A stretch of 64,000 nt of DNA. It comes from Azorinus chamasolen (Eukaryota > Mollusca > Bivalvia > Cardiida > Solecurtidae). The stretch is from contig OY755236.1 of assembly GCA_963576725.1 (NCBI GenBank), forward strand, positions 63,586,636 through 63,650,635, given 5' to 3'. A program made the translations under genes and the position numbers. A model generated the notes under the pieces. It had not been told where the DNA came from. It saw only the letters and a list, made by a program, of their open reading frames with translations, and ran no database searches. This document shows positions 1 to 10,288 of the stretch, in pieces; positions within the stretch are counted from its first letter, which is position 1; each line of letters opens with the position of its first letter.

Positions 1-690
1 ACAGTATATAAGATCTGTAATGATACACCTGGAACCACCCTGCTGTCTTTCTCTTAGAGTGTTTGATACATTACAGTATATAAGATCTGTAATGATACAC
101 CTGGAACCACTGTGCTTTCTCTAAGAGTGATTGATACATTACAGTATATAAGATCTGTAATGATACACCTGGAACCATTGTGCTTTCTCTAAGAGTGTTT
201 GATACATTACAGTATATAAGATCTGTAATGATACACCTGGAACCACCCTGCTGTCTTTCTCTTAGAGTGTTTGAAACATTACAGTATATAAGATCTGTAA
301 TGATACACCTTGAACCACCGTGCTTTCTTTCTTTAAGAGTGATTGATACATTACAGTATATAAGATCTGTAATGATACACCTGAAACCACTGTGCTTTCT
401 CTAAGAGTGATTGATACATTACAGTATATAAGATCTGTAATGATACACCTGGAACCACTGTGCTTTCTTTCTCTAAGAGTGTTTGATACATTACAGTATA
501 TAAGATCTGTAATGATACACCTGGAACCACCATGCTTTCTTTTTCTAAGAGTGTTTGATACATTACAGTATATAAGATCTGTAATGATACACCTGGAATC
601 ACTGTGCTTTCTCTAAAGGTGTTTGATACATTACAGTATATAAGATCTGTAATGATACACCTGGAACCACTGTGCTTTCTCTATGAACAA
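1..690. repeat. Tandem satellite, 68/72-bp unit, 10 copies
   Basis: Units start at 1, 73, 141, 209, 281, 353, 421, 493, 565 and 633, each beginning ACAGTATATAAGATCTGTAA. Spacing is 68 or 72 bp; the 4-bp difference is a TTTC-type step in the CTTTCTCTAAGAG part of the unit. The array runs off the left edge of the window. Apparent ORFs on both strands here are only translations of the repeat. It lies in the intron before exon 1. Confidence 0.95.
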
Positions 691-1343
691 AACAAAGTCA
701 TAAAGGCAGGTGGTGGCTTAGCATTTTTAACACTGAATCTTTCATCAGTGTAGGATCTGTCGTGTCTACACTGTTGGCTTATATGCTATAGTTCTGATAA
801 TCTGCTGTTTGCCATGGCAATGAATTTTGTTATTTTATGTATCTAATATAAAAATGAATTAATTATCGTAAAAGGTGGAGTCTTACATGAATATTTATGA
901 TGTAAAGGGTTAAATGTGAAGCAATCAGCCGACCAGTTAACCCTTTCCCTGTTCCATATTCATATACAAAATTACGACCTCATGAATAATTATCAGCTGA
1001 ATGTTTATAATGTAAACCATTCATGGATTTTCTTTTGCTTTGACTAAAATTGTAGAATCAGATCTATACCTTGTAAAATGCAAACAGCAGACCGTGATCA
1101 GACAGCTGCTATAGGAGCCATCGGATCTGCTGGGTCAACTTTGTTTGCAAATGCATGAAAATATGTTTATATGAAGGAAAGAGTTAATCTTTTACCTGAC
1201 GGAGATACATTTCACACATTTGGAAACAGAGTAGACCAAGATCAAAAGCTCCTGTAGCAGCTGTGAGATTGGAGTCTGCTCTGGTTGCTGATGAAATAAT
1301 GTGGACTTGATTTACCTCTTTCCCTGAACAGGTAAAGGGTTAA
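691..1343. repeat. T1 MITE (937-1187) plus T1 fragments
   Basis: A T1 element runs from TTAA at 937 (TTAACCCTTTCCCTGTT) to GGAAAGAGTTAA at 1187, with the central GCAAACAG...GTTTGCAAATG inverted repeat at about 1079-1152. A second, degraded T1 piece shares that TTAA and ends at GGTAAAGGGTTAA (1343). The stretch 691-936 is AT-rich with weak similarity to T1 subterminal sequence; I see no gene in it. Confidence 0.7.
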
Positions 1344-1540
1344 CCCTTCGCTTGCTATTCACGTCAATATACAAACCTGTAAATAGTGAAGACCCAGATG
1401 AGACAGCTCCTGCAGGGTCTGCACTATTTACAAATTGATTGTGCAACCAGTGCACTCCACAGCAGTGATTGCACAGCGAAATACATGTACACAGTGACGA
1501 TATATGTAATTATACAACAGGGCATGGGTAAAATGTATTT
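1340..1540. repeat. T4 MITE fragment
   Basis: It begins TTAACCCTTCGCTTGCTATT and carries AAATAGTGAAGACCCAGATGAGACAGCTCCTGCAGG. The same element is present complete and in reverse at 45310-45565, where both TTAA ends are visible. Confidence 0.65.
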
Positions 1541-1612
1541 TAAAATTCAGCAAGAGAAGGGTTCATCACTGATTGATCATTACAGTTTCAAGCTAACACA
1601 CAATTACTTTTT

Positions 1613-3202
1613 TATATGCCCGTTTGAAAAACGGGATGTATTATGGAATGGTGCTGTCCGTCCGTCTGTCCGTCCGTCTGTAACATCTTTAACTCAAGTT
1701 CAACTTGGTGGATCCTTCTCAAATATTAACAATATTTATCAAGACATGCTACAGTAGCCTGCCAAGTCACGGTTTGTTTATCCAAGGTCAAAGTCACACA
1801 ATTTGACTTGGAATTTTTTGCGTTTTTAGCAAAAATGTTAACCAGTCTGTATGTCTGTAACATCTCTAACTCAAGTTCCGCTTGGTGGATCCTTCCCAAA
1901 TTTAACCACAATGTTTATCTAGACATGCTACAGTAGCCTGCCATGTCCTGGCTCATTTATCTAAGGTCAAGGTCGCTTAATTGGACTTAGAATTTGCGTT
2001 TAGCATTTGCGTTAAGCAAAAATGTTAACCTCAATTTATGTGGAACAAGTCCACTTATTTACAAAACACTTTGTGATAAAGCTTTGAAACTTGGAACAGT
2101 TGTTCACTGTCACAACCTTCATCTGTAGACAAGAGTAAATAACTCTGTCAAGCATTTTGACTGAATTATGCACCTTTTTAACTTAGAAATTTTGGTTATG
2201 GTCTTTGTTAAAGTCCATTTATTTACATAACCCTTTGAGATAAAGCTTTTAAAATTGGAACACTTGTTCACCATCACAAGCTTCACATGTAGATAAGAGT
2301 ACATAACTCTGTCAAGCACTTTGACAGAATTATGCCCCTTTTTAACTTAGAATTTTTGGTTAAGGATTTGGTTAAAGTCCACTTATTTACATAACCCTTT
2401 GAGATTAAGCTTTTAACCTTGGAACACTTGTTCACCATCACAAGCTTTACCTGTAGGCAAGAGTGTATAACTCTGTCCAACATTTTGACAGAATTATGCC
2501 CCCTTTTAACTTAGAAATTTTGGTTAAGGTTTTGGTTAAAGTCCACTTATTTACATAACCCTTTCAGATTAAGCTTTTAAATTTTGAACAGTTGTTCACC
2601 ATCACAAGCTTCACCTGTAGGCAAGAGTACATAACTCTGTCTAATATTTTGACATAATTATGACGCTTTTTAGCATGGAATTTTTGGTTAAGGTTTTTGT
2701 CAAAGTCCACTTCTTTACATAACCCTTTCAAATAAAGCTTTTAAACTTAAAACATTTGTTCACCATCAGAAGCTTCATCTGTAGGCAAGAGTAAATACAA
2801 TGTAACTCTGTCCAGCATTTAGACACAATTATGGCACTTTTTAATTTAGAATTTTTGGTGAAGGTTTTTTGTTAAAGTATGCCTATTGACAACCTTGAAA
2901 CTTAGTCACAAACAAGACCTTGACTGGCGTATAATATGCCCACTGGCACTCTTGTTTACAGTTTCTTTCGTGGCCAAGCATTTCTTTGTCCATAATGCCA
3001 TTATAAATATTCAGCTTATAAGTACTTATGATTTTATTATTTTTTAGCTCGTCTGTTTCGAAGAAATCACGAGCTATTGCCGTAACTCTGGCGTCCGCGT
3101 CGTCATTGTCACTGTTGTCGTCGTCCGAAATCTTAACATTGACCATAACTTCAATTTTTTCATTTACAACCTTCATATTTGGTATGCATGTAACTATTTC
3201 AG
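1613..3202. repeat. G1-type TATGCCC element with tandem core, then an AGCTCG repeat fragment
   Basis: The block starts ATATGCCCGTTTG with short TCCG/TCTG runs. A roughly 165-bp core follows, repeated about five times between 2040 and 2880; each copy contains AAAGTCCACTTATTTACATAACCC and TTCACCATCACAAGC. From 3044 a different dispersed repeat begins TTTTTAGCTCGTCTGTTTCG and runs up to the exon 1 acceptor. ORFs on both strands are repeat translations. Confidence 0.75.
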
Positions 3203-3472
3203 GACTGATGAAGGGAGTGGTTCCACAGTGCGGAGTGGTTCCACAGTGCTGTCCATAGATGTAACTGAAAATGGAGTAGCAGTGTCAGGAGACTTAAATG
3301 GAGGCCTAGCGTTTGAAAGCACATTTTTTGGACATTCTCTGTTTGACCAGGAATGGCATCAGTTTGGGATGACTATAGACAGTGGTGGTGTTTTGACTGT
3401 TTACATAGATTCCGTGTCATCTGAACCAAATTCATTACTGGCCGGAGGCAATTTTAACCTGAATTTTGTCCA
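3203..3472 (+). CDS. Exon 1 (internal): laminin-G/pentraxin-like domain, first part
   Basis: An internal exon with phase 2 at both ends (270 bases). The acceptor is TAACTATTTCAG and the donor is TCCA|GTAAGT. It encodes TDEGSGSTVRSGSTVLSID and later WHQFGMTID and VLTVYID, the hallmark pattern of laminin-G/concanavalin-type folds as found in pentraxin-like and LamG_3 domains. Residues 1-89 plus a split Gln. An 18-bp tandem duplication (3214-3231 and 3232-3249) gives the GSTVRS/GSTVLS repeat. The acceptor lies at the edge of a dispersed repeat, and the donor starts a tandem array. Earlier exons must lie left of the window. Confidence 0.85.
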
Positions 3473-3660
3473 GTAAGTTTATAGATTAATGATGTTCATT
3501 AAGTTTATCAGTTAATGATGTCCAGTAAGTTAATAAGTTAATGATGTTCAGTAAGTTTATAAGTTAATGATGTCCAGTAAGTTTATCAGTTAGTGACATG
3601 TAATAAGTTTATCAGTAAATCACATACAGTACGTTAATGATGTCCAGTAAGAGCAGAGCA
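3473..3660 (+). repeat. 26-bp tandem array of the exon 1 splice donor
   Basis: Immediately after exon 1 a unit like GTAAGTTTATCAGTTAATGA recurs about every 26 bp. GTAAGT hexamers follow a CA at 3473, 3525, 3551 and 3577. The 3499 and 3603 copies are mutated. GTACGT at 3629 and GTAAGA at 3647 close the array. Only the first site preserves the exon's reading frame, because TAA follows at once in frame. Confidence 0.9.
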
Positions 3661-4822
3661 AGACTATTCTATATGTAATCCCAACCGTTAACACAGACAT
3701 TAGTGAATTACGTCATTGGTGCGAGAATGGTGACTGACTGCCTTATGTAATTAACTTCCAGTTTAACAAAAAGTAATGGGCTTTGTTGGGTCGAGTCTCG
3801 GTGAATATCTGAAAATTTCCTCTCGCCACACACTTTGCAAAACTGTTTTATGTTGCCCCATCATAATTTTATGCCCCCCAACAGCAGGCATATAGTAATC
3901 GCATTGTCCATCCATCCATCCGTCCGTCCTTCCATCTGTCAGTCAGTCTGTCCCAAATTTCATGTCTCTTCTGTAACTTTTTTATCTGCGAATAGATTTC
4001 AAAATAACCTGGTACAAATGTTCACCACACAAAGACAATGTGTTGCGTTCAACTCCCTAGTCCATGGGTCAAAGGTCAAGGTCATCTATCAGGGTCAAAG
4101 GTCGGGGCATAAGTGTTTCACAAACACACTCTTGTTTTCAATATAAGCAATGTTGGGCCTGTTAACTATATGATTGTGTTACATGGTGTATAACAAGAAT
4201 GAAACCTCGATCTACTTAGAGCCGATTTTCTTTGTAGGTCAAATTAGATGTGTCTTCCTCAGTATCTTTTTGTATTGCAAACAGTGCATATGCAGATAAA
4301 AGGCGTCCTCTCATCTGGGTTTGCACTATTTGCAAATGTCTTGTTAACTTCTGAAAGGTTAAAACAAGTGCAAAGAACCTAATATCTAAGTATTTCTGTA
4401 TTCATTTATTTAATTCTGCATTACTTAGAAAATTATAAAAATAATTCAAGTACCGAGAAGGTATTTAGAATACATTACACTGGACAGCAAATGACCTGCA
4501 CAATGTTAACACCACATCAAACATCAAAGAGTTCTTGGGTATTAGTGAGAACAGTGAAAAATGTTGCAGCAGTAGTGTTCTGAAGTGTAAATCTAAAAAC
4601 TAGTCTTGCAGTAAATCATGGCTGAAAATTTGTGAGTAGGAGTATATGGGTACATCAAACTTAATGGCAGGTGTTTCAAAAGTTTTGGTTGCCATTGTAA
4701 CTGTTATGGTCTATGATTGGTGAATATTTAGATATTTGCTCATCAATACCTGTTGTCCTTTTCATTTAGGGCACATTCTGTAATGAATTCTGTTACAATT
4801 AGATCTTGTTATCAGAATGATA
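3661..4822. repeat. G1 element (3867-4138) and I1 fragment (about 4620-4815)
   Basis: A G1 copy starts TTTTATGCCCCCCAACAG, has a TCCA/TCCG run and AAGGTCAAGG-type core, and ends GGGGCATAAGTGTTTCACAAA with CTCTTGTTT. At 4620-4815 sequence such as GGTTGCCATTGTAACTG and CAATACCTGTTGTCC matches the I1 arrays at 16.3-17.0 kb. No exon is seen here. Confidence 0.6.
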
Positions 4823-5725
4823 TTAACCATTTACCTCATAAATCTGCCTTTTAATGCCTTTGCAAACAGAATGGACCCAGATCAGATGGCTACTGTTGGA
4901 GCCATCGGATCAGGGTCTGCCCTGTTTGCTTATGGAATAGTATAGAACCTATTTTGCAGCTTTTACCATGGGAAACATTTCTTATGTTAAAAACTCTCTT
5001 ATGGATACATGTGATTCTTACTTAATCCTTTCCCTGTCGCATATTCATATGAAAATGATGACATCATGAATATTGAATTATTTTTCATAATGGTATATGA
5101 ACTCAAGACAATTTGACTCGAGTAGAAACTGTATCTGATCTATATTCTACCATATGCATACAGAGCAGACCCTGATCAGACAACTCCTATAGGAGCTGTC
5201 TGATCAAGATCTACTCTGTTTGCAAATGCGTGAACAGGTGTTTATATGAAGGAAAGGGTTGATATTCATCAAATTGCTTCTAACATGCAAAAATTAATGC
5301 TTTCCTTCTGAAAAAACCCAGACTTTAACACACCTTTGCAAACAGAGTAGACCTACTTATAGAGTTCCTCATCTGATCAGGGTCTGCTCTATTTGTTTAT
5401 GAAATAATATATCTTACTCTACAATTTCTACCAATGCCAAAACTCTTGTATACCTTTGCCATTATATAAAGTCAGCTTTAATTTATTCTTGATTTTTTTC
5501 AGAGGTTGTGACTGAGTGACAAACAGTTTGGATCTCAGATCAGGTCATATGTTTTGTGGGATCTGATCCAGATCCAAACTGTTTGCATAGGTCATATATG
5601 GCGGGAGAATCTGCCGATAGCATGCAAAAAGTTAACAATTTCAATTTGAATGAATCAGGATCCACAGATGATCATGCAGCATCTGGCAATTTGTTGTTGC
5701 TTATAGATCTAAAAGAAAGCGATCT
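4823..5725. repeat. T1 MITE copies (4823-4990, 5022-5262, 5318-5440) and T3-type hairpin (about 5505-5605)
   Basis: T1 pieces contain the hairpin GCAAACAGA...GTTTGCTTATGG. The copy at 5022-5262 runs from TTAATCCTTTCCCTGTCG to GGAAAGGGTTGA with both hairpin arms. At 5520-5590, ACAAACAGTTTGGATC faces GATCCAAACTGTTTGC, the hairpin arms of T3. Confidence 0.65.
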
Positions 5726-5862
5726 GGGTCCTTGCTTATAAAGCTTTTTAGTTGAGTCTGAATTTGTTCTCAAGCTTTTGATTGGCCTAAGGCTAAAATC
5801 TGACCAATCAAAAACTTGAGAACGAACTCAGACTCAACTAAAAGTTTTATAAGCATGGACCA
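5726..5862. repeat. HP inverted repeat, copy 1
   Basis: A long palindrome with GGTCC...GCTTATAAA at the left and TTTATAAGCATGGACC at the right. Arms include GAGTCTGAATTTGTTCTCAAG facing CTTGAGAACGAACTCAGACTC. Two relatives occur at 8861-9006 and 60688-60830. Confidence 0.85.
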
Positions 5863-5911
5863 TGTTTGTTTTGCAGCAAACCGTCTGTTTTAGTTTTTAG
5901 CCATTTTATCT

Positions 5912-6150
5912 CGTCCTTCATATAAATGCCTTTACATGCATTTGCAAACAGAGAAGACCCTGATTGGACTTCTCTTAATGTAGCCATCTGATTAGGGTCT
6001 GCTCTGTTTGCTTTTGACATGATATAGATCTTATTCTACAACTTTTGTCAAAGCAAAATATTCCTTGAAAAGTTTACATGATACATATTCAGGTAATAAA
6101 TATTTGTGATGTCATTATTTATTTTACATGAATTTTGAATAAGGGAATGG
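5912..6150. mobile_element. T1 MITE
   Basis: In reverse orientation relative to the 937 copy: TCCTTCATATAAATGCC, the GCAAACAGAGAAGACCC hairpin, a subterminal TAATAAATATT, and the end AAGGGAATGGTTC. Both TTAA ends are mutated. Confidence 0.6.
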
Positions 6151-6159
6151 TTCACCTTT

Positions 6160-7790
6160 TTATGCCCCCAAAGCTAGGCTTTGGCGGCATATAGTGATCG
6201 CACCGTGCGTGTGTGGGTGGGTGTGTGTGTGTGTGGGTGTGTGGGTGGGTGGGTGGGTGGGTGGGTGGGTGTGTGTGTGTGTGGGTGTGTGTACCTTTTG
6301 TCCGGAGTATATTTCCTTTGTCACATCAGCTACGGATACCAAATTTGGTGTGTCAGTTCATCTTGGGATGGGGGAGTGTCGCGTACCATTTTCATGTCAC
6401 TGTGACCTTGACCTTGACCTTTGACCTTGATTTTACAAAAAGCTTGTCCGGAGCACATCTCCTTTACCTTACCAGCTACAGATTCCAAATTTGGTGTGTG
6501 AGTTCATCTTAGGATGGCGGAGTGTCGCGTACCATTTCCAGGTCACTGTGACCTTGACCTTGACCTTTGACCTCAATTTTAAAAAAAGCTTATGCCTTAC
6601 CAGCTACAAAAAGCTTGTCCGGAGTATATCTCCTATACCTTACCAGCTAAGGATTCCAAATTTGGTGTGTTAGTTCATCTTGGGATGGAGGAGTGTCGCG
6701 TACCATTTTCAGATCACTGTGACCTTGACCTTGACCTTTGACCGATTTTACAAAAAGCTTGTCCGGAGCATATCTCCTTTACCTTACCAGCTACAGATTC
6801 CAAATTTGGTGTGTGAGTTCATCTTGGGATGGCGGAGTGTCGCGTACCATTTCCAGGTCATTGTGACCTTGACCTTGACCTTTGACCTCGATTTTAAAAA
6901 CCGCTTATACCTTACCAGCTACAAAAAGCTTGTCCGGAGTATATCTCCTATTCCTTACCAGCTAAGGATTCCAAATTTGGTGTGTGAGTTCATCTTTGGA
7001 TGGAGGAGTGTCGCATACCATTTTCAGATCACTGTGACCTTGACCATGACCTTTGACCGATTTTACAAAAAGCTTGTCCGGAGCATATCTCCTTTACCTT
7101 ACCAGCTACAGATTCCAAATTTGGTGTGTGAGTTCATCTTGGGATGGCGGAATGTCATGTACCATTTCCAGGTCACTATGACCTTAACCTTGACCTTGAC
7201 CGATTTTACAAAAACCTTGTCCAGAGCATATCTCCTATACCTTACCAGATACGGATTCCAAATTTGGTTTGTGAGATCACCTTCAGATGGCGGAGTGTCG
7301 CGTACCATTTTCAGGTCACTGTGACCTTGACCTTGACCTTCGACCTCGATTTTACAAAAAAGGTTGTCCAGAGAATATCTCTTATACCTTACCAGCTACG
7401 GATTCCAAATTTAATGTGTGAGTTTATCTTGGGATGGCGGTGTGTCGCGTACCATTTTCAGGTCACTGTGACCTTGACCTTTGACCTAGATTTTACACAA
7501 AGCTTGTCTGGAGCATTTCTCCTATACCTTACCAGCTACGGAATCCAAATTTGGTTTGTGAGTTCATCTTGGGATGGGGGAGAGTCATGTACCATTTTCA
7601 GATCACTGACCTTGACCTTCACCTTTGACCTCAATTTTACAGTCCGGAGCATATCTCCTATATCTTACCAGATACAAAAAGCTTGTCCAGAGCATATCTC
7701 CTATACCTTAAACGTTGACAATCAACCCAGGGTCCTTTTTAACGTTGAGAATGACTTAGGGTCCTTTTTAACTAAGTTTTGACGCTTGGC
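6160..7790. repeat. G1 element with tandem roughly 130-bp core
   Basis: It begins TTTTATGCCCCCAAAGCTAGG. After a GT/GGGT microsatellite, a core repeats about ten times with CTTACCAGCTACGGATTCCA, GAGTTCATCTTGGGATGG and the TGACCTTGACCTTTGACC motif. The long ORFs in three frames (up to 214 codons) are tandem-repeat translations with no domain, so they are not annotated as genes. Confidence 0.85.
6205..6292 (+). repeat. GT/GGGT microsatellite with G-quadruplex motif
   Basis: A (GT)n tract is interrupted by a run of seven GGGT units at about 6243-6270. Four or more GGG tracts separated by one base meet the usual definition of a stable parallel quadruplex motif on the + (sense) strand, so the motif would also be in the intron RNA. 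Confidence 0.85.
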
Positions 7791-8230
7791 TCTTTTCTTA
7801 GCTATCATAATCGTCAAAGGTTCTGTTTCTAATGTTAAGAACTCACTCCTGTGTCATTTTTACAGCATCAAAATTTCATGTTACACCTGCATTACATTGT
7901 ATTGTTTTTCCACCAAAATGCATTTCGGTGTCAAACACTTTGGGGGCATTTGTCACCCGTGACGACCCTCTTGTTAACTCCTGCAATCCCATACAGTATA
8001 TTGGACAGAGGCAAACAGTGAAGACCAAGATCAGAGGACATCTGAAGGAGCTCTCAGATCAGAATTACCACTGTTTATTTTACCAATCTATTTCAAAAGT
8101 TTTCATAAGCATGCACATATGTATGCATATATACCGGTATATATATATTCTGTTTTCAAGAACCTTTTTCATGAAAAATGGATGAGATTTTAATTAAAAT
8201 TTCAACCAGTTCACTTCATAAGATATGAGG
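7791..8230. other. Intron sequence without a clear feature
   Basis: This stretch has a weak hairpin (GGCAAACAGTGAAGACCAAGATC with a decayed partner, about 8010-8070) and a short TATATGTATGCATATATA-like tract near 8120-8150. No exon passes the splice-site and phase test. The 117-codon ORF at 7832 has no recognisable motif. Confidence 0.5.
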
Positions 8231-8466
8231 TTTAACGCTTTTCTTCATATAAAGTGCATTTTAACACATTTGCAGAGTAGACCCAGATTAGATGTTTCCT
8301 ATAGGAGCTGTATGATCAGGGGCTGCTGTGTTTGCTTTTACTGACATTGATCTGATTCTACAGTTTTTGTCAGTTTAAAGCACAAAATTCCTTGAAAAGT
8401 TTAAATTATAAAAGTTCAGCAAATAATTGTTCATGGTGTCATAATATTGAACAGGGAAAGGGTTAA
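8231..8466. mobile_element. T1 MITE ending 31 bp before exon 2
   Basis: It runs from TTTAACGCTTTTCTTCATATA to AACAGGGAAAGGGTTAA. The central hairpin starts TTTGCAGAGTAGACCCAGATTAG. It ends at 8466, so exon 2's acceptor region is squeezed into the 30 bases that follow. Confidence 0.75.
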
Positions 8467-8496
8467 AGGATTAAAATATGTAGTGCTTATTTTCAG

Positions 8497-8714
8497 GATG
8501 CAAATATATCTTGGTACTGGAATAGTGGCTGAATATCAAGACCTGCATGTTTTGGATGTATTATTGACACCTACTGACTTCACCATCATGTTTACTACCT
8601 CAAGCAGTACAAGCAGTATCAACGAAGGGAAAGCACTGGGCTGGCAATATAGTTACAGGATACCTCTGGGATCGAAAATATTGTCAGAACGATTAAAGGG
8701 GACAAATGCTCAGA
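8497..8714 (+). CDS. Exon 2: laminin-G/pentraxin-like domain, second part
   Basis: Acceptor TTATTTTCAG at 8496 and donor CAGA|GTATGT at 8715. It enters in phase 2, matching exon 1, and leaves in phase 1 (218 bases). It encodes QIYLGTGIVAEYQDLHVLD and FTIMFTTSS, residues 91-162. The strand pattern QIYLG...EYQDLHVLD resembles the closing part of a LamG/pentraxin jelly roll, so exons 1 and 2 together probably make one domain. No cysteine is present. The domain assignment is by pattern only. Confidence 0.85.
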
Positions 8715-9596
8715 GTATGTGAACATTTAAAATTGTCCTCACCCAAATGTTGTTTATTCCTAATACATGTATCTGGCCCTGAGGTTATAAAATTCTGAGC
8801 ATATGAGTCTTCGTTCATTCTGAAATAGATTTTGAACTTGCTGAGAATCGGACCAATCAGGGTCCATGCTTATAAAACTTTTAGTTTAGTCTGATTTCGT
8901 TCTCAAGTTTTTGATTGGTCAGATTTGAGCCTTTGGCTCAAATCTGACCAACCAAAAGCTTGAGAACGAACTCAGGCTCAACTAAAAACCTTTATAAGCA
9001 TGGACCCTGATGATTAACTATAAACTTAAACTTGAGCAGAAAGTTTTGTAACCTCATGGTATGATTGTGATGGATTTTGTAATGAGATGATGATGTTGTC
9101 ATGCTTCCATTTGAAGCAGAGAGTTTTAATTGACTGTAAGAGGATGCACATTCAATTAGCCTTTTTCCTCATATAAACACGTTTTTATGAATTTACAAAC
9201 AGAGTAAACCCAGATCAGATAGCTTTTATAGGGCTGATCAGGGTCTACCATGTTTGCTATAAATGGAATTTGATAGCTCTGTTTCTTTAGTTTTTAAAAT
9301 GGCTACAATGTTCCACCTTTTATATTTCTTTATTAATTACTATTTTGCCCATGAATATTCAGTAGGTATTGAAATTTGTAATAAACACAGAACAGGGAAT
9401 GGGTTAAGGCTTATTAGTATGACCGCTCAATTGAAGTGTAACCCTTGATTTTCAAAACTGGTGGTAGCTTAATGCAGAATAATAGTGATACAGAAAGCTC
9501 CTGTCGGAGGTTTGTGTACCACTTTACCCTATGTAAATAAAGCATGTGGTCACTTTACTGTACATTTAAACTCTCAAAACTCTTTTTGGCAACCAC
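8715..9596. repeat. HP inverted repeat copy 2 (8861-9006), T1 MITE (9157-9407), P1 fragment (about 9450-9550)
   Basis: The HP copy opens GGTCCATGCTTATAAAAC and closes TTATAAGCATGGACC, with the loop around GAGCCTTTGGCTC. The T1 copy runs from TTAGCCTTTTTCCTC to AACAGGGAATGGGTTAA and has the hairpin GTTTATGAATTTACAAACAG facing TGTTTGC. The P1 fragment has GGTGGTAGCTTAATGCAG. Confidence 0.75.
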
Positions 9597-9805
9597 TTGA
9601 CCCTTTCCCTCCTAGGCTTTTTTTAGATTCAACCACTTTGAATAAATCTACCGAAAAGGAGAAAAAGAGACTTTTGTAGTTTGAAACCATTGTTATAGGT
9701 GGAGAATTTGCTCCTATGGGAGCAAATGCTCTATTTATCACAATGATTTTAACAGGTGATTTTTACAGAGGCATAGAACGGCATATTTGTGGAGGAAAGG
9801 GTTAA
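9597..9805. mobile_element. T2 MITE
   Basis: It begins TTGACCCTTTCCCTCCTAGG and ends GGAGGAAAGGGTTAA. Internal landmarks are AATAAATCTACCGAAAAGGA and the core GCTCCTATGGGAGCAAATGC. The right TTAA is intact; the left is TTGA. Confidence 0.8.
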
Positions 9806-9851
9806 AAAAGTAATTGTGTGTTAGCTTGAAAATGTAATGGTCAATCAGTGA

Positions 9852-10048
9852 TTAACCCTTTCCCTGTTCAATATTCATGTAAGAAATAATGACATTATGA
9901 ATATTTATTAGGTGAAGTTTTATAATTTATAGATTTATATCATATCAAAGGCAAACAGAGCAGACCCTGATCCTATAGGAGCTGTCTGATCTGGGTCTAC
10001 TCTGTTTGTAAATGCGTGCAAAGGCATTTATATGAGGGAAAGCGTTAA
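9852..10048. mobile_element. T1 MITE with both TTAA ends
   Basis: TTAACCCTTTCCCTGTTCAA at the left and GAGGGAAAGCGTTAA at the right. The hairpin GCAAACAGAGCAGACCCTGA faces GGTCTACTCTGTTTG. TTAA plus CCC termini are the signature of piggyBac-type targets; no transposase is present. Confidence 0.85.
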
Positions 10049-10075
10049 CAGTAGAGTCCATTTAGTATGAAAGGC

Positions 10076-10288
10076 TTAACTCTTTGCACGCTAGTGGCGA
10101 AACTGTAATTACCTATGCAAACAGTTTGGATCCAGATGAGACACCGCGCAATGCAGGGTCTCATCAGGATCCCAACTGTTTGTCATCTTGACAGTATTTT
10201 TGCAAAAAAATGAGAGAAAGTTGATTTTAAGAATTGAAGCAGACAACAATTGTTGCAGACGAAAAGTTACTTAGTGTGCAAGAGTTAA
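10076..10288. mobile_element. T3 MITE with both TTAA ends
   Basis: It runs from TTAACTCTTTGCACGCTAG to GTGCAAGAGTTAA. The central palindrome is ACAGTTTGGATCCAGATGAG facing CATCAGGATCCCAACTGTTT, and CAATTGTTGCAGACG lies near the right end. Confidence 0.85.

Noticed and set aside
180..616. ORFs of 74-83 codons on both strands with MLSLRVFDTLQYIRS-like repeats
   Set aside because: They translate the 68/72-bp satellite; frames shift with each 4-bp step and no domain is present.
3228..3230. GTG as a translation start for exon 1
   Set aside because: The open frame continues upstream to a good acceptor at 3202, so this is an internal codon of an internal exon.
2883..3258. Opposing ORFs of 97 and 76 codons
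   Set aside because: They arise from the AGCTCG dispersed repeat; the acidic peptide is a by-product of its CGTCGTCG-type run.
6181..7782. ORFs up to 214 codons with repeated YHFQVTVTLTLTFD-like peptides
   Set aside because: Translation of the G1 tandem core. Several frames are open at once, and no splice structure or known motif supports a protein.
7832..8185. 117-codon + strand ORF
   Set aside because: No matching splice sites in the right phase, no domain, and the region includes decayed hairpin sequence.
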